Origin: Leptospira sp.
GTDB lineage: Bacteria > Spirochaetota > Leptospiria > Leptospirales > Leptospiraceae
NCBI GenBank assembly: GCA_002786225.1
Contig: PEQN01000006.1
Coordinates: 51,743-115,742, forward strand
Length of the DNA stretch: 64,000 nt
Direction of reading: 5' to 3'
Under the pieces are notes generated by a model. The model made no database searches. It was not told the origin of the DNA and saw only the letters and a program-made list of their open reading frames with translations. Below are positions 27,512 to 37,201 of the stretch, piece after piece. How positions within the stretch are numbered: position 1 is the stretch's first letter; every line of letters begins with the position of its first letter. The position numbers were made by a program, and so were the translations under genes.

Positions 27512-30114
27512 TTTGCCACCTTAGTAAAAATCATCAATACATTTTCGGATGGATCATCCTTTTGTAACAATCGCTTGCTGCCAGCAATAAAATTGTGCTT
27601 AGATAAGATATCAACCCATTCATCGATAGACCGGAACTTTTTAAACTCTGCTTTCTCATACTCCCAAGTTTCTCTTAAGCCTGCATTAAATACAGTGTGT
27701 ATCAAAGATACAAATCGAAACATTTCAGGATCCTTGACATCATGATCTCGTAGTATAAATCTACCGCCGACTTTAATTACATCAGCAATAGATCCTATGA
27801 AATTATCTAATTTATCTAATGTTATGTGATGCAGCCCAATTAAGCAAGTGACTAAATCTAAACTTTCTGCAGGTATATCTTTACTTAAAGGTGCATAATC
27901 ATTGAGTGGAAAGAATTTGCCTATTTTGGCGATGCCCCCTCTTTCCATTATGTCTGCTGGGCTATTGCTAGGTTGTAAGTTATTCACTAAAAAGATTTTA
28001 CCTGAAACTTTCACATGCTTTCTTAATTCGCTAATGTATCTTCCCGTTGAGCCTATTTCCAAATACCCATCTATCTTTGTTTTTGATTCAAGAAGCTCGA
28101 GTATCTGTGCTGTCAGTTCTTTCTTTTGCTTAAACAAAGCTGGAAGAGAATGAGTTAGATCTGCATGGAAAGGTTTCACACTGGATACCCTCAGTAAGAT
28201 TTGCTTATAAATTTCTTCATCCGTCTGAAATTCTTTGGTAATATCATAAATCAATTGGGAGAAACGATCCTCTGGGTATAGGTGAAATATTACTTGCAAA
28301 AATCTATAAAGCCCATCACTCCACTTCACGTCTGCAAACACTTTATGAAAATCTGAATTAGGTAAACTAACTTGTGATTTATCTTTATAGTATGTGTCCC
28401 AGATGACGTTTCGAAATTTAAAATTCGGATCTAGTCTTTTCTTTAGATCAAAAAGCTTATTATAATTTGGGTAGGCTCTTTGAAAAATATCTTGGTCAGC
28501 GTGCGTTTGGTACGGTAAATAATAGCAACCTCCACAATCAATAGCTGCATTCATGAGTTCCCTAGTCCAGACAGCAACCATTAGCTTATCACTTTCATTG
28601 ACCTTTTGTTTATAATACAATACAAAAGCGAAAGATTCTTTGCGAGCCCAAGATAGATAGGTTTCTGTATCCGCACTTGCATGTCTTACAGAAATATTTA
28701 CCATATTGACTTTATGACGTATTAAAATATCCTTAAGTCTTTCTGTGTATTGATCAAATTTTTCGTAAGGTATAAAATATTCTTGAAGAACATAAGTTGA
28801 TTTTTCTCTAGCGGCTGGTTCCAATTCTAAAACATCATAACCTGCTTCATAATTTCTCCAATGCACTTTCTTTGATAAAAATAGCAATGGATCAACAATA
28901 TACTCTCTCCTCCATTTTCCCCAAGGAGATTCTGTGAAATCCCAAAAGAAATATCTATGAAAGGGATAAGACGATTGCAGAGGCATGAACCTAGATTTGA
29001 CGGTTGGTTTGTCTAAGGTAAATTCCCAGTTAACGGCTCTTATGTTTTTATATTTAGGTGGATATATATCTGCATTATGAAAGATAACTTTCTTGTCTTC
29101 TCTTACTGTATACTTAAAGAATTGGAAATAATTTTCCCTTTTCATCTTCTTACTTACTTGCTTTACTTTGATATTATCATCTAAAGTAAATTCTACCGTA
29201 GCAATGATCCCAATCGAATTATAGCCACCAATTGCCGCACAAAATATTTCATAATTTTGGTTTCTATCTGCCTTAACGAGACTTCCATCCGCTAAAATCA
29301 CTTCTATACTTCGGACAGAAAGTACAACAGGTCCAAGACCCATGTATCTTCCATGACAATTTACGGAAAGTGCTCCACCGACAGTAAAATTTGCATAAGT
29401 CTGCATTATCTTAACGGAAAGATTGTCCTTATCAATATGGTGTTGGATGTCACACCAACGAATTCCTGCTTGGACTTTAATTGTTTTATTTGAAGCTTGG
29501 TAATCCAATACTTGGTTGAGTCCACGCATATCAATGTGAGAAGTTCCTGCACTTGCAGTTTGTCCACCCATACTAAATCTTCCACCACCAACTGAAATGG
29601 AACCTTGCGTATTCTTTACAAAATGGATAAGTTCATCGATTGATTTAGGTCTAAAAACTGAACCTACGATTATTGGATTTAATCTTGTTACATCATTGAT
29701 AATAACTTCTCCCGATTTAAGATGAGGAATCGTAGTTCCATTATCATTCTTATAGTAATCAATGTCAGATCCAGGGACTGAACCAAATGTATTCGGCTCT
29801 TTATCTCCTTTCTTCATTGCTAAAAGATAGAAGACATACAATGGACCCAAAATTGGAAATAGTAGATACAAAAGATTATAACCTGAACGATTTGTATCAT
29901 GAAATCTTTTCGCAGATACTGCACATATGCCCCAAAGCATAAGAGGATACACAATCCAAGTAGCAGTTAGGCCAAAGAAGTAATTTAAACTTTGGAAAAA
30001 TACATAAAAATTGGACCACATAAAAAGGGAAGCAAGCCAATACGTAGTTCGATTGATACGACCTTTGTAGTTTAAGAGTAAATAAGTAACCGGTAAGATT
30101 TGTTGGAATTTCAA
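27508..30114 (-). CDS. DUF805 - FAD-binding oxidase - methyltransferase fusion
   Basis: An 868-aa three-part protein. First comes a DUF805 membrane module (GRINRTTYWLASLF to KRFHDTNRSGYN), four hydrophobic segments. Then a PCMH FAD-binding domain (VGSVFRPKSIDELIHFVK, GGGRFSMGGQTAS, VQAGIRWCDIQHH, ANFTVGGALSVNCHGRYMG) with an aldonolactone-oxidase-like C-terminal cap. Last, from about 680, a class I methyltransferase (YLEIGSTGRYISEL, DLVTCLIGLHHI, GGRFILRDHD). The His that often binds FAD covalently in GGRHSMGG is Phe here, so FAD is probably non-covalent. Start TTG at 30114 is chosen because AGGGAG lies 6 nt before it. It heads an operon with the 360-aa protein and a hydrolase. Confidence 0.8.
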   Translation of the reverse strand: MKFQQILPVTYLLLNYKGRINRTTYWLASLFMWSNFYVFFQSLNYFFGLTATWIVYPLMLWGICAVSAKRFHDTNRSGYNLLYLLFPILGPLYVFYLLAMKKGDKEPNTFGSVPGSDIDYYKNDNGTTIPHLKSGEVIINDVTRLNPIIVGSVFRPKSIDELIHFVKNTQGSISVGGGRFSMGGQTASAGTSHIDMRGLNQVLDYQASNKTIKVQAGIRWCDIQHHIDKDNLSVKIMQTYANFTVGGALSVNCHGRYMGLGPVVLSVRSIEVILADGSLVKADRNQNYEIFCAAIGGYNSIGIIATVEFTLDDNIKVKQVSKKMKRENYFQFFKYTVREDKKVIFHNADIYPPKYKNIRAVNWEFTLDKPTVKSRFMPLQSSYPFHRYFFWDFTESPWGKWRREYIVDPLLFLSKKVHWRNYEAGYDVLELEPAAREKSTYVLQEYFIPYEKFDQYTERLKDILIRHKVNMVNISVRHASADTETYLSWARKESFAFVLYYKQKVNESDKLMVAVWTRELMNAAIDCGGCYYLPYQTHADQDIFQRAYPNYNKLFDLKKRLDPNFKFRNVIWDTYYKDKSQVSLPNSDFHKVFADVKWSDGLYRFLQVIFHLYPEDRFSQLIYDITKEFQTDEEIYKQILLRVSSVKPFHADLTHSLPALFKQKKELTAQILELLESKTKIDGYLEIGSTGRYISELRKHVKVSGKIFLVNNLQPSNSPADIMERGGIAKIGKFFPLNDYAPLSKDIPAESLDLVTCLIGLHHITLDKLDNFIGSIADVIKVGGRFILRDHDVKDPEMFRFVSLIHTVFNAGLRETWEYEKAEFKKFRSIDEWVDILSKHNFIAGSKRLLQKDDPSENVLMIFTKVAK

Positions 30115-30271
30115 ATGCTTCTCCCTAAAAACGCAAATTCTAACTCTTACTGCTTCATTTAAATTTACAATCAAAAATTTATTTTCAATTAAAAGACTGG
30201 GATAGAGACTTCTTTATTTAATTTAACAAAATATATCCTGGAAAAACAAACTGAACCTTTAAAATTGACTT

Positions 30272-30976
30272 ATGGAAATACCTTCATTGCCTAATTTTAA
30301 TGCGCCTCCTAGATGGGGAATTTTTCGGGAACTTACTGGACTTCTTGAACTGCCTAAAAATGTCTTTGGTTGGGGAAAGCCTATCGTAGATGGGAAATCA
30401 AATCCTGTTTTATTGGTTCCAGGATACAGAGCTGGTAATTTTTCGATGGAGGTAATTAAAAAATTTTTAAATCATAACAATTTCAACGCAATCCATTGGA
30501 GTGAAGATTACAATAATGGTCACGTGGAAGTCATGTTAGAAAAGTTGAAATCAGATATTCTTCTTTACCAAGATAAATTCCATTCTAAGATCCACTTAGT
30601 TGGTTGGAGTTTGGGTGGTTACCTTTCCAGAGAAGCTGCAAGGGAATTACCAGATTCTGTTCAATCAGTAATAACACTTGCAACTCCCATTCATGGAGGA
30701 CCTAAGTATACAATCGCTGCTAAAGAATACATTAAAAATGGCTTTGATATAGACCAGATAGAGGCTACTGTAACAGAACGTAACTTAAATCCCATTCCTG
30801 TTCCTATCACATCTATTTATACAAAAAATGATTCTATCATTGATTGGAAGTCATCTATAGATCCACATCTTAGCGAAGAAGATCATTTTGAAGTTAGCAC
30901 AACACATTTAGGTGTTATCTGGAGTCCAGAAGTTTTTCAAATAGTAGTTCAAAGGTTAAATAAAAATCTGATTTAA
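30272..30976 (+). CDS. alpha/beta hydrolase (lipase-like)
   Basis: A 234-aa cytoplasmic hydrolase. The motif VPGYRAGNFSMEVIK replaces the usual HG oxyanion strand. The nucleophile is Ser113 in VGWSLGGYLS. An acid at NDSIIDW and the catalytic His in STTHLGVIW complete the triad. The ATPIHGGP segment is typical of PGAP1/lipase-like esterases. It is divergent from the FAD-methyltransferase operon, so two hydrolases flank that system. The substrate is unknown. Confidence 0.85.
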   Translation: MEIPSLPNFNAPPRWGIFRELTGLLELPKNVFGWGKPIVDGKSNPVLLVPGYRAGNFSMEVIKKFLNHNNFNAIHWSEDYNNGHVEVMLEKLKSDILLYQDKFHSKIHLVGWSLGGYLSREAARELPDSVQSVITLATPIHGGPKYTIAAKEYIKNGFDIDQIEATVTERNLNPIPVPITSIYTKNDSIIDWKSSIDPHLSEEDHFEVSTTHLGVIWSPEVFQIVVQRLNKNLI

Positions 30977-31067
30977 TTTTTAATTTAGAATATTTAATAA
31001 ATCGAATATTTAAATATTGATAAATTTCGGTAGTAATTTTCTCTATAAATTTGGAGTAGGGATTAAA

Positions 31068-32402
31068 TTGAGTAAAAGATTTTATTGGATCCATATCATT
31101 TACCTTTTTTGGGGATGCATCCCTTTTAAGGAGACAAGTCTAGATTCTAATAGTTTGCTATCCAATCTAGTGTTTTTGTATAGATTGCAAAATGTTAGGA
31201 CGATTCGATTTGATCCTCCCAGTGGATTTTATAACGCATTTCAACAAATCAAGATTTCTTCCTCTTTACAAAATGTAAGTATCCATTATACCATCGATGG
31301 TTCGGATCCAACGATAGATTCTCCTATTTATTCATCTGAGATTTCTATTTGGAATCTTGCAGGAAGAAATCTTCGTGCAGTTGAATTTAGGGGTGGTGTA
31401 ATATCAGGTAGAATTACTGACAGTGGAATTTATAAGTATAGTTTACTGAAAACAGGTGCTGGCCCACTTACAAGCTACACCCTATCTGACAAAGAAGATG
31501 GATTTCTACAAAAAGGTATTTCACAAAACTATACAGGACTTATCCAACATCCACAATTTACGAATGATTACACAACAAAAGATAATTCAACAGGATTGAT
31601 TTGGAAAGGATGCTACCAAGGTTTACCTACATCAGATTGTTCAGGTGGTGGTATGGTCTTAATGAATTGGCAAGATACTTTTACTGGAATCAATAGTTGT
31701 AATTCCTTGAACTCTTTGAATGGAGGACAAGGCTACGCTGGGATTAAAGATTGGAGACTTCCTACTTTAGAAGAACTTGCTTCCCTGGTTAATTATGGAA
31801 AAGAAACTAATCCACGAATCAATGACACTATCTTTCCAGCAACACCTGGAGGTAATTCATGGACCAGAACAGAACAAAGTACAAACCTAACCTCTGCCTT
31901 TGCAGTTGATTTTTCAACTGGTGGCTATCCAATAATTATAAAAACTACCCTTGCAGCCGTACGATGTGTATCAGGTTCTATTCAAAATTTTCGAGGTTAC
32001 CAATTCAAAGACAATTCAAATGGTACTGTGGAAGGACTTAGGTCTGGTTCTTTATGGCAAAAGTGCAATGCGGGTCAAGATGCCTTGGATTGCTCAGGCA
32101 CTCCCTTAACTTATACATGGACACAAGCTTTAGATTATTGTGATAATTTAATTCTTGGTGAACGATCAAATTGGCGCTTACCGAATCGAAATGAGCTTTT
32201 TTCCTTAATTGATTATAGGCTTGCTACAAATCCAATGATTGATGTTGTGAATTTTCCAAATAGTTTTAATGATAAGTTTTGGACAGCTACAACTTCCGCA
32301 TTGGATAATACAAGAGCTGCCACTGCAAGTTTTGGAACGGGAGCTTTTATTGTGGATTTAAAAACAACACTTAACAGAGTACGTTGTGTAACTGATCTTT
32401 AA
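31068..32402 (+). CDS. DUF1566 lipoprotein with chitobiase-like domain
   Basis: The TTG at 31068 with GGAGTAGG about 7 nt upstream gives a 444-aa protein with a lipobox (IIYLFWGC, Cys17). Residues about 45-125 form a chitobiase/hexosaminidase C-terminal-like immunoglobulin fold (FYNAFQQIKISSSLQNVSIHYTIDGSDPTIDSPIY). Two DUF1566 (Lcl-like) repeats follow, each with DNSTGLIWKGC / WRLPTLEEL and NSWTRTEQS / FWTATTSA pairs. Such proteins are surface lipoproteins thought to bind ligands. A further in-frame TTG at 31017 is less likely. Confidence 0.82.
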   Translation: MSKRFYWIHIIYLFWGCIPFKETSLDSNSLLSNLVFLYRLQNVRTIRFDPPSGFYNAFQQIKISSSLQNVSIHYTIDGSDPTIDSPIYSSEISIWNLAGRNLRAVEFRGGVISGRITDSGIYKYSLLKTGAGPLTSYTLSDKEDGFLQKGISQNYTGLIQHPQFTNDYTTKDNSTGLIWKGCYQGLPTSDCSGGGMVLMNWQDTFTGINSCNSLNSLNGGQGYAGIKDWRLPTLEELASLVNYGKETNPRINDTIFPATPGGNSWTRTEQSTNLTSAFAVDFSTGGYPIIIKTTLAAVRCVSGSIQNFRGYQFKDNSNGTVEGLRSGSLWQKCNAGQDALDCSGTPLTYTWTQALDYCDNLILGERSNWRLPNRNELFSLIDYRLATNPMIDVVNFPNSFNDKFWTATTSALDNTRAATASFGTGAFIVDLKTTLNRVRCVTDL

Positions 32403-32526
32403 GTTTTGAATTGAGTAATACTTAAAGTATTTATAAACTAATCATTAATTTTAAACGAGTTATTAATTCTAAATGAATTTTTGATTCTGTTTTAAATTCT
32501 GCTTCTATTATTCAATTGCGCCATTT

Positions 32527-33789
32527 CTATTGACGCATTCTTTCTTTTAAATACAATTTGTACGCCTCATCACCTGGATAAGGAATTTGTGCGACTCCTG
32601 AGGCACAAGCAGCTTTTGCAACCGCTGAGGAAACATGAAAGAGTAGTCTAGGATCAAAAGGCTTTGGAATAATATAATCAGGGCCAAATTCTAAATTTGT
32701 TAGTCCATACAATTTTGCTATGTCCATAGGAACAGGAAGCTTAGCTAATTCAGCAAGAGCATGGGCTGCTGCTAATTTCATTTCAAGATTGACTCTTTTA
32801 GATCGAATATCCAAAGCGCCTCTAAATATAAAAGGAAATCCGAGTACATTATTTACTTGGTTAGGATGGTCAGATCGTCCGGTTGCAAGGATGATATCTT
32901 TTCTTGCTGCCTTAGCTAAATCGTAGCGAATTTCAGGATCTGGATTCGAGAGTGCGAATACTATTGGATTTTCTGCCATGGATTGAATCATTTCTTGGTC
33001 AACGACATCATTTACAGATACACCTATAAATACATCTGCATCCTTCATCATTTCCCGAAGAGAATTTTCTTTAACATCTCGAACAAACCGTTTCTTAGAA
33101 TCATTGACATCTGTTCTAGATTTATTCAGCATTCCCTTGGAATCTAACATGAATATGTTGTTAAAGTGAACACCTATCTCACAGATCATATCTGCAATTG
33201 CAACCGCAGCGGCTCCAGCTCCATTGATCACAACCTTCAAATCCGAAGGTTTTTTATCGGTTAAACCGAGAGCATTTAACAAGGCAGCGGTTGTTATAAT
33301 AGCTGTTCCATGTTGGTCATCATGAAAAACTGGAATGTCCATGGATTCATCCAAAGTCTTTTCAATATAGAAACACTCTGGAGCACGAATATCTTCTAGA
33401 TTGATCCCACCAAAAGTCGGTTCCAAAAGCTGAACCGTTTTTATAAGCTCATCAGGATCTGTTGTCTTGAGTTCAATATCAAAGACATCTATTCCCGCAA
33501 ATTTCTTAAATAAGACAGCCTTACCTTCCATTACGGGCTTACCCGCTTCAGGACCTATATTTCCTAAGCCAAGCACTGCAGTTCCATTGGTAACAATTCC
33601 AACCAGATTTCCACGATTGGTGTATTCATAGACCTTATCAATATCTTCAGCAATTTCTAAACAAGGGAAGGCAACACCTGGTGAATAGGCAAGAGTTAGG
33701 TCATTGGAATCTATAGTTCTTTTTGTAGGAATAACTTCTGTTTTTCCTTTTGGAAATAATGAATGATAGTCAAGTGCTTTTTGTTTCAT
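32527..33789 (-). CDS. malic enzyme (no PTA domain)
   Basis: A 420-aa NAD(P)-dependent oxidative decarboxylase making pyruvate from malate. Visible are [36 protein letters not shown] (including the catalytic Lys region [14 protein letters not shown]), metal ligands in [11 protein letters not shown] and HDDQHGTAI, and the dinucleotide loop [14 protein letters not shown]. The phosphotransacetylase-like C-terminal half of MaeB is absent. Cofactor preference was not determined. The last gene of a tight minus-strand run. Confidence 0.93.
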   Translation of the reverse strand: MKQKALDYHSLFPKGKTEVIPTKRTIDSNDLTLAYSPGVAFPCLEIAEDIDKVYEYTNRGNLVGIVTNGTAVLGLGNIGPEAGKPVMEGKAVLFKKFAGIDVFDIELKTTDPDELIKTVQLLEPTFGGINLEDIRAPECFYIEKTLDESMDIPVFHDDQHGTAIITTAALLNALGLTDKKPSDLKVVINGAGAAAVAIADMICEIGVHFNNIFMLDSKGMLNKSRTDVNDSKKRFVRDVKENSLREMMKDADVFIGVSVNDVVDQEMIQSMAENPIVFALSNPDPEIRYDLAKAARKDIILATGRSDHPNQVNNVLGFPFIFRGALDIRSKRVNLEMKLAAAHALAELAKLPVPMDIAKLYGLTNLEFGPDYIIPKPFDPRLLFHVSSAVAKAACASGVAQIPYPGDEAYKLYLKERMRQ

Positions 33790-33795
33790 AAAAAT

Positions 33796-34788
33796 TTACT
33801 GGTTCCATTGGTTTAACTTAGTCTGGGAAAGTAGTGCAAAATCTCTAAGGAATTCTCTATACCCTGTTATAGTTTCGATTTTATTTTCCTTACCTGGATT
33901 AAAGATTCCTCTCTTGCGAAAGAGTTTCTCAGGGTTTTGTTTCAAATCAGACCAAGTCCCAACTTCTAAGGTGATAGGTAGAAATCTTGCAGTCCAATTC
34001 TTAGTAGTATTGATAATTTGTTCTACATAATGATCATAGAATCTATCCCATAAATCACCATGGGTAGTATAAGTCTCAGATTGAGCACCATATTTAAAGC
34101 GATCATGTCCTTTAACAGTACGTAGATAGTAAGCCATTTTTTCATAAATTGGAGTATCAAAGCAAGGTTTCTTTGATTTGGCAAAGGGCCACCAAACATG
34201 ATCTATAGTACCAAAACCTGAATGCAAATCAATAACAGGAATGATTGAATGATTGACATTATAAAAATATTTATGAACAAAACGATACAAGGCTCTGGAT
34301 TCTGGTTCCATTCCATTCCCACGATAGTAGGGAAGCTTGGGAGAAATTCTATGTCCACCAAAGAATGGTAAGGGGTCTTCGGCATCCACTCCAGAGTTTC
34401 TCATTAAATCAACTCCTGCTGGATTGGACCTTGATTTCAAGGCAACTCCACCAGGATTTAGAATTGGCAAAGCTACAATTCCTAGTTTCCCTTTCTTGAT
34501 TTCTGGTAGAAAACCTTCACTGTTCTTATCTAATATATATTCTAAGAAATCTAAAAGAATGCGAATTCCTATAGTTTCAAGACCATGAACACCAGCGACC
34601 AAGCCCACAGGATTGCTTTTGATCGCTTTCTCAGTGCCTATCTCTAAAGAATGAATAGGAAAGCGAAATCCATCACTAGTCTTTCTGCTGAAACCAAATT
34701 GATTGATGCGAGTATATTTTCCACCTAACTTGAGAATGTTGAGTATTCTTCTCTCATATCGATTGAGTCGACGCAGTCCTCGAAGCAT
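33796..34788 (-). CDS. M14-family zinc carboxypeptidase-like protein
   Basis: A 330-aa protein with the M14 metal site: His68-x2-Glu71 (GVHGLETIG) and His189 (VIDLHSGFG), plus a catalytic Glu275 (TLEVGTW). Substrate-binding Arg130-Asn131 in VDLMRNSG matches the NVDxNRNF region. No signal peptide, so a cytoplasmic deacylase or murein-peptide/amino-acid amidase is plausible. It lies 6 bp before the malic enzyme stop-to-start gap and 6 bp after a lipoprotein gene, all on one strand. Confidence 0.82.
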   Translation of the reverse strand: MLRGLRRLNRYERRILNILKLGGKYTRINQFGFSRKTSDGFRFPIHSLEIGTEKAIKSNPVGLVAGVHGLETIGIRILLDFLEYILDKNSEGFLPEIKKGKLGIVALPILNPGGVALKSRSNPAGVDLMRNSGVDAEDPLPFFGGHRISPKLPYYRGNGMEPESRALYRFVHKYFYNVNHSIIPVIDLHSGFGTIDHVWWPFAKSKKPCFDTPIYEKMAYYLRTVKGHDRFKYGAQSETYTTHGDLWDRFYDHYVEQIINTTKNWTARFLPITLEVGTWSDLKQNPEKLFRKRGIFNPGKENKIETITGYREFLRDFALLSQTKLNQWNQ

Positions 34789-34794
34789 TTTCTC

Positions 34795-35211
34795 TTAATT
34801 GCTTCCCTTTTGAATGGCTTCCATTTGATTGCAAGAGTCTACTTTTGCGAGAGCATTCTTCATTATTGCTTCACAATTTAAATAAAGCACTTCCTTATAA
34901 CAAGATCGCGTAACAGACTTTATAGATTCTACATCCCTTCCAATGAGTTGGTATACATTGGAATTTCTATGGTATTCTTGGCATTTTGCTTCTTGGAATC
35001 TGTCTTCAATAAGCTTGGAATGAATTTCATTTTCTTGTTTCCAGACTGGAGATGCTTGGATGCATTCCGAGATTTTCCTGCAAATTCCACTAGCCATCTT
35101 CAAAGACTCTTCTCGCCAAACTGGATCGTTTACAGATTTCTTCTTGGGCGAACATACATTGCTACTAAGGAAGATACTTAATAATGAGACAATAGTTAAG
35201 CCACGAGACAT
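34795..35211 (-). CDS. cysteine-containing small lipoprotein
   Basis: A 138-aa protein with a lipoprotein signal (LTIVSLLSIFLSSNVC, Cys20). The mature part is helical and contains seven further Cys in spaced pairs (GICRKISECIQ, AKCQEY, SCYKEVLYLNCEA, DSCNQ), suggesting disulphide-bonded helices in the periplasm. The layout recalls the small Leptospira Cys-repeat lipoproteins. It sits between the MotB/OmpA-like gene and the M14 gene on the same strand. Function unknown. Confidence 0.72.
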   Translation of the reverse strand: MSRGLTIVSLLSIFLSSNVCSPKKKSVNDPVWREESLKMASGICRKISECIQASPVWKQENEIHSKLIEDRFQEAKCQEYHRNSNVYQLIGRDVESIKSVTRSCYKEVLYLNCEAIMKNALAKVDSCNQMEAIQKGSN

Positions 35212-35263
35212 TCTATGACCAGATTCGGATTTCTATTGGAATCGTCTTTCAAAAAAACGCTGC

Positions 35264-35977
35264 CTACTTCTTCTTGCGTATGAGTAACTCAATTCTTTCT
35301 TGTTTGGCACGTTGTTCGGGTGAATCCGTGGGTGAATTGGGAAGAGCAGTAAATTTGGTGTGTGCGAGAATTGCAATTTTCTCACGAGGAATTTTATATT
35401 TGAATTCAAGCAGTTCCGCAAGACGTGCTGTTCGCCTTGCACTATCCTCCCAATTGGTTCTTGTTCCATTTTGGATAGCAGGTATTTCAAGTCGGACTAA
35501 GATCTCTATATCCATAGCTTCAGAAATTTTTGCTATCGACTTATATGTTTCATCTTGGGTTTCATCTACTATCCACTCTTCATCCTCTGGAATGGCTGCA
35601 TAGAGAATGATCTTCAGTTCTTCTGTCTCGGCTAATCCAAGTTGAATCTTGGCTGCCTCCTTCCATTTCTTAAGAGAGTAACCGAGGTTCTCCCAAAGTC
35701 GAAAGACTTGGGATTTAGGCTTAAAAAGATCTTCTTCTAGAACACCAGAACCTCCATCTAAGATGGTGACTCCACCTGTGCTAAATCCAAAACCACTACG
35801 AATTGCATTTGAGACAGACTCTAACTTTTGTTTATCGACATTAGAAATTGAATAAAGAATGATAAATAAGCCTAGAAGCAGAGTAATCATATCTGAATAT
35901 GTAAGAAGCCATCGTTCCTGATTATCATGGGATTCGATTCTTCTCTTGAATCGTTTCTGTCTTCTAAAATGCCTCAT
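35264..35977 (-). CDS. MotB/OmpA-like protein
   Basis: A 237-aa protein. One N-terminal membrane helix follows a basic stretch and carries the MotB signature with a membrane-entry Asp29 (RWLLTYSDMITLLLGLFIILYS), the residue that conducts ions in MotB. The C-terminal part is an OmpA-like peptidoglycan-binding domain (SARRTARLAELLEFKYKIPREKIAILAHTKF, then SPEQRAKQERIELLI). No MotA partner is adjacent, and the flanking genes are lipoproteins, so it may serve a non-flagellar motor or simply anchor the envelope. The start overlaps the upstream lipoprotein gene by four bases. Confidence 0.82.
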   Translation of the reverse strand: MRHFRRQKRFKRRIESHDNQERWLLTYSDMITLLLGLFIILYSISNVDKQKLESVSNAIRSGFGFSTGGVTILDGGSGVLEEDLFKPKSQVFRLWENLGYSLKKWKEAAKIQLGLAETEELKIILYAAIPEDEEWIVDETQDETYKSIAKISEAMDIEILVRLEIPAIQNGTRTNWEDSARRTARLAELLEFKYKIPREKIAILAHTKFTALPNSPTDSPEQRAKQERIELLIRKKK

Positions 35978-37143
35978 GGGATTAGCAACTTATAGGCTGG
36001 ATAACCTTGTTGGTCCATCTCATATGGAACAACTGAATATGAATTAGGTATGGTTTCTGTATTGCGGTTCCATTTGTAGGATACTCGAAATAATGCTTCT
36101 ATGGGTACAGAAGTTTGAGATTCACTAGAAATAGCCTTAGCGTCGGAAGATTGCCTATCCTTCTCATCTAACTCTAGTTCAAACTCTATCGCATAACGTA
36201 CATTTGCACCCCAACCTTCTTTGGTTGCTTCAACTAAGGGATAAATCGCTGGAATAGGATTGCCTTTAGTAATTGAGAAAATAGAATCTGATTTTTGGTA
36301 GGCTCTTAGTCCAGTTTCAGAAATTGCTTTTACTCTTTTGGCACCAGGAAAGGAAAAAGTAAGATAGGTTACAGAAGTATAGCCACCTCTATTCTTAAAC
36401 TCAAGACGAACTCGATTCCCTTCCCTCTTACCTGAGATAAGAGATGGAATTGGTTGGGAATTCAAATTCAAAATCATTTCGTAACCGTTGAATACAAATT
36501 CTAAAGTAGAGCTTCTATCTTTGGGAAAGACTTGTATGCTCTTGTCTTCTTTTTTATAATTAAAATCAACCCGCTTGGAAGATTTAACCTTGGGATGGTC
36601 TTTAAAAATATTTAAACCATCTAATACCTTCTTGCCATCTCTATAAGCCATAGGTACAGAAAATAAGCCTAAAGGTGGTTCCTCACTCATGAGTTCAAAG
36701 AAAAGAGAATTAAAATTATCGCCTGCAAGTTCAACAGCCAAGAGATTCTTAACTATATAACCGTCATTGGAATTGGAATCTTTAGAAGGAATCCATTTAT
36801 TCTGTGTTTGGTCATAGTCAATTGGCCCAACATTTAAAAGGGAAAAACTCTTCTTCCAAATACAAATCCAACCTTTTTCGGGTTCATTTTTAAAAACAGA
36901 AAGAATTTCTTCTGAGCCGTTTCGAATCAGATACACTACCTCAAAGTCTGGCATAGCATCCAAATTGATTTTACGAGAGTAGACGACCTCAGGAGATTTA
37001 CGAACTTGCCCTTCTAACACTGCATCGATGGCAATAGAATTACTAGGTCTATCCTTAGGGCTACAAGATTGTAGAGCTAAGATCAATGGTACAATTGCCA
37101 GAATGTTTAAAGAAGGTTGTTTGAAAAATTTTCGAAATTCCAT
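35974..37143 (-). CDS. predicted lipoprotein, 389 aa
   Basis: The ATG at 37143 is preferred over 37173 because it gives a compact lipoprotein signal (ILAIVPLILALQSC, Cys27). The mature protein is beta-rich (VVYLIRNGSEEILSVF, VYLTFSFPGAKRVKAIS) with no recognised domain. It is translationally coupled to the MotB/OmpA-like gene (4-nt overlap), so it may be an outer-membrane partner for that envelope protein. Function unknown. Confidence 0.72.
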   Translation of the reverse strand: MEFRKFFKQPSLNILAIVPLILALQSCSPKDRPSNSIAIDAVLEGQVRKSPEVVYSRKINLDAMPDFEVVYLIRNGSEEILSVFKNEPEKGWICIWKKSFSLLNVGPIDYDQTQNKWIPSKDSNSNDGYIVKNLLAVELAGDNFNSLFFELMSEEPPLGLFSVPMAYRDGKKVLDGLNIFKDHPKVKSSKRVDFNYKKEDKSIQVFPKDRSSTLEFVFNGYEMILNLNSQPIPSLISGKREGNRVRLEFKNRGGYTSVTYLTFSFPGAKRVKAISETGLRAYQKSDSIFSITKGNPIPAIYPLVEATKEGWGANVRYAIEFELELDEKDRQSSDAKAISSESQTSVPIEALFRVSYKWNRNTETIPNSYSVVPYEMDQQGYPAYKLLIP

Positions 37144-37201
37144 GCAGATCCGTTTATAAAATTGTAATTTCATTAGGAAACAGTCTTAGGCAATGATGAA
37201 A

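Noticed and set aside
32403..32526. AATACTT-A-AAGTATT palindrome after the DUF1566 gene
   Set aside because: Short, AT-only arms and no T run; likely chance in AT-rich DNA.
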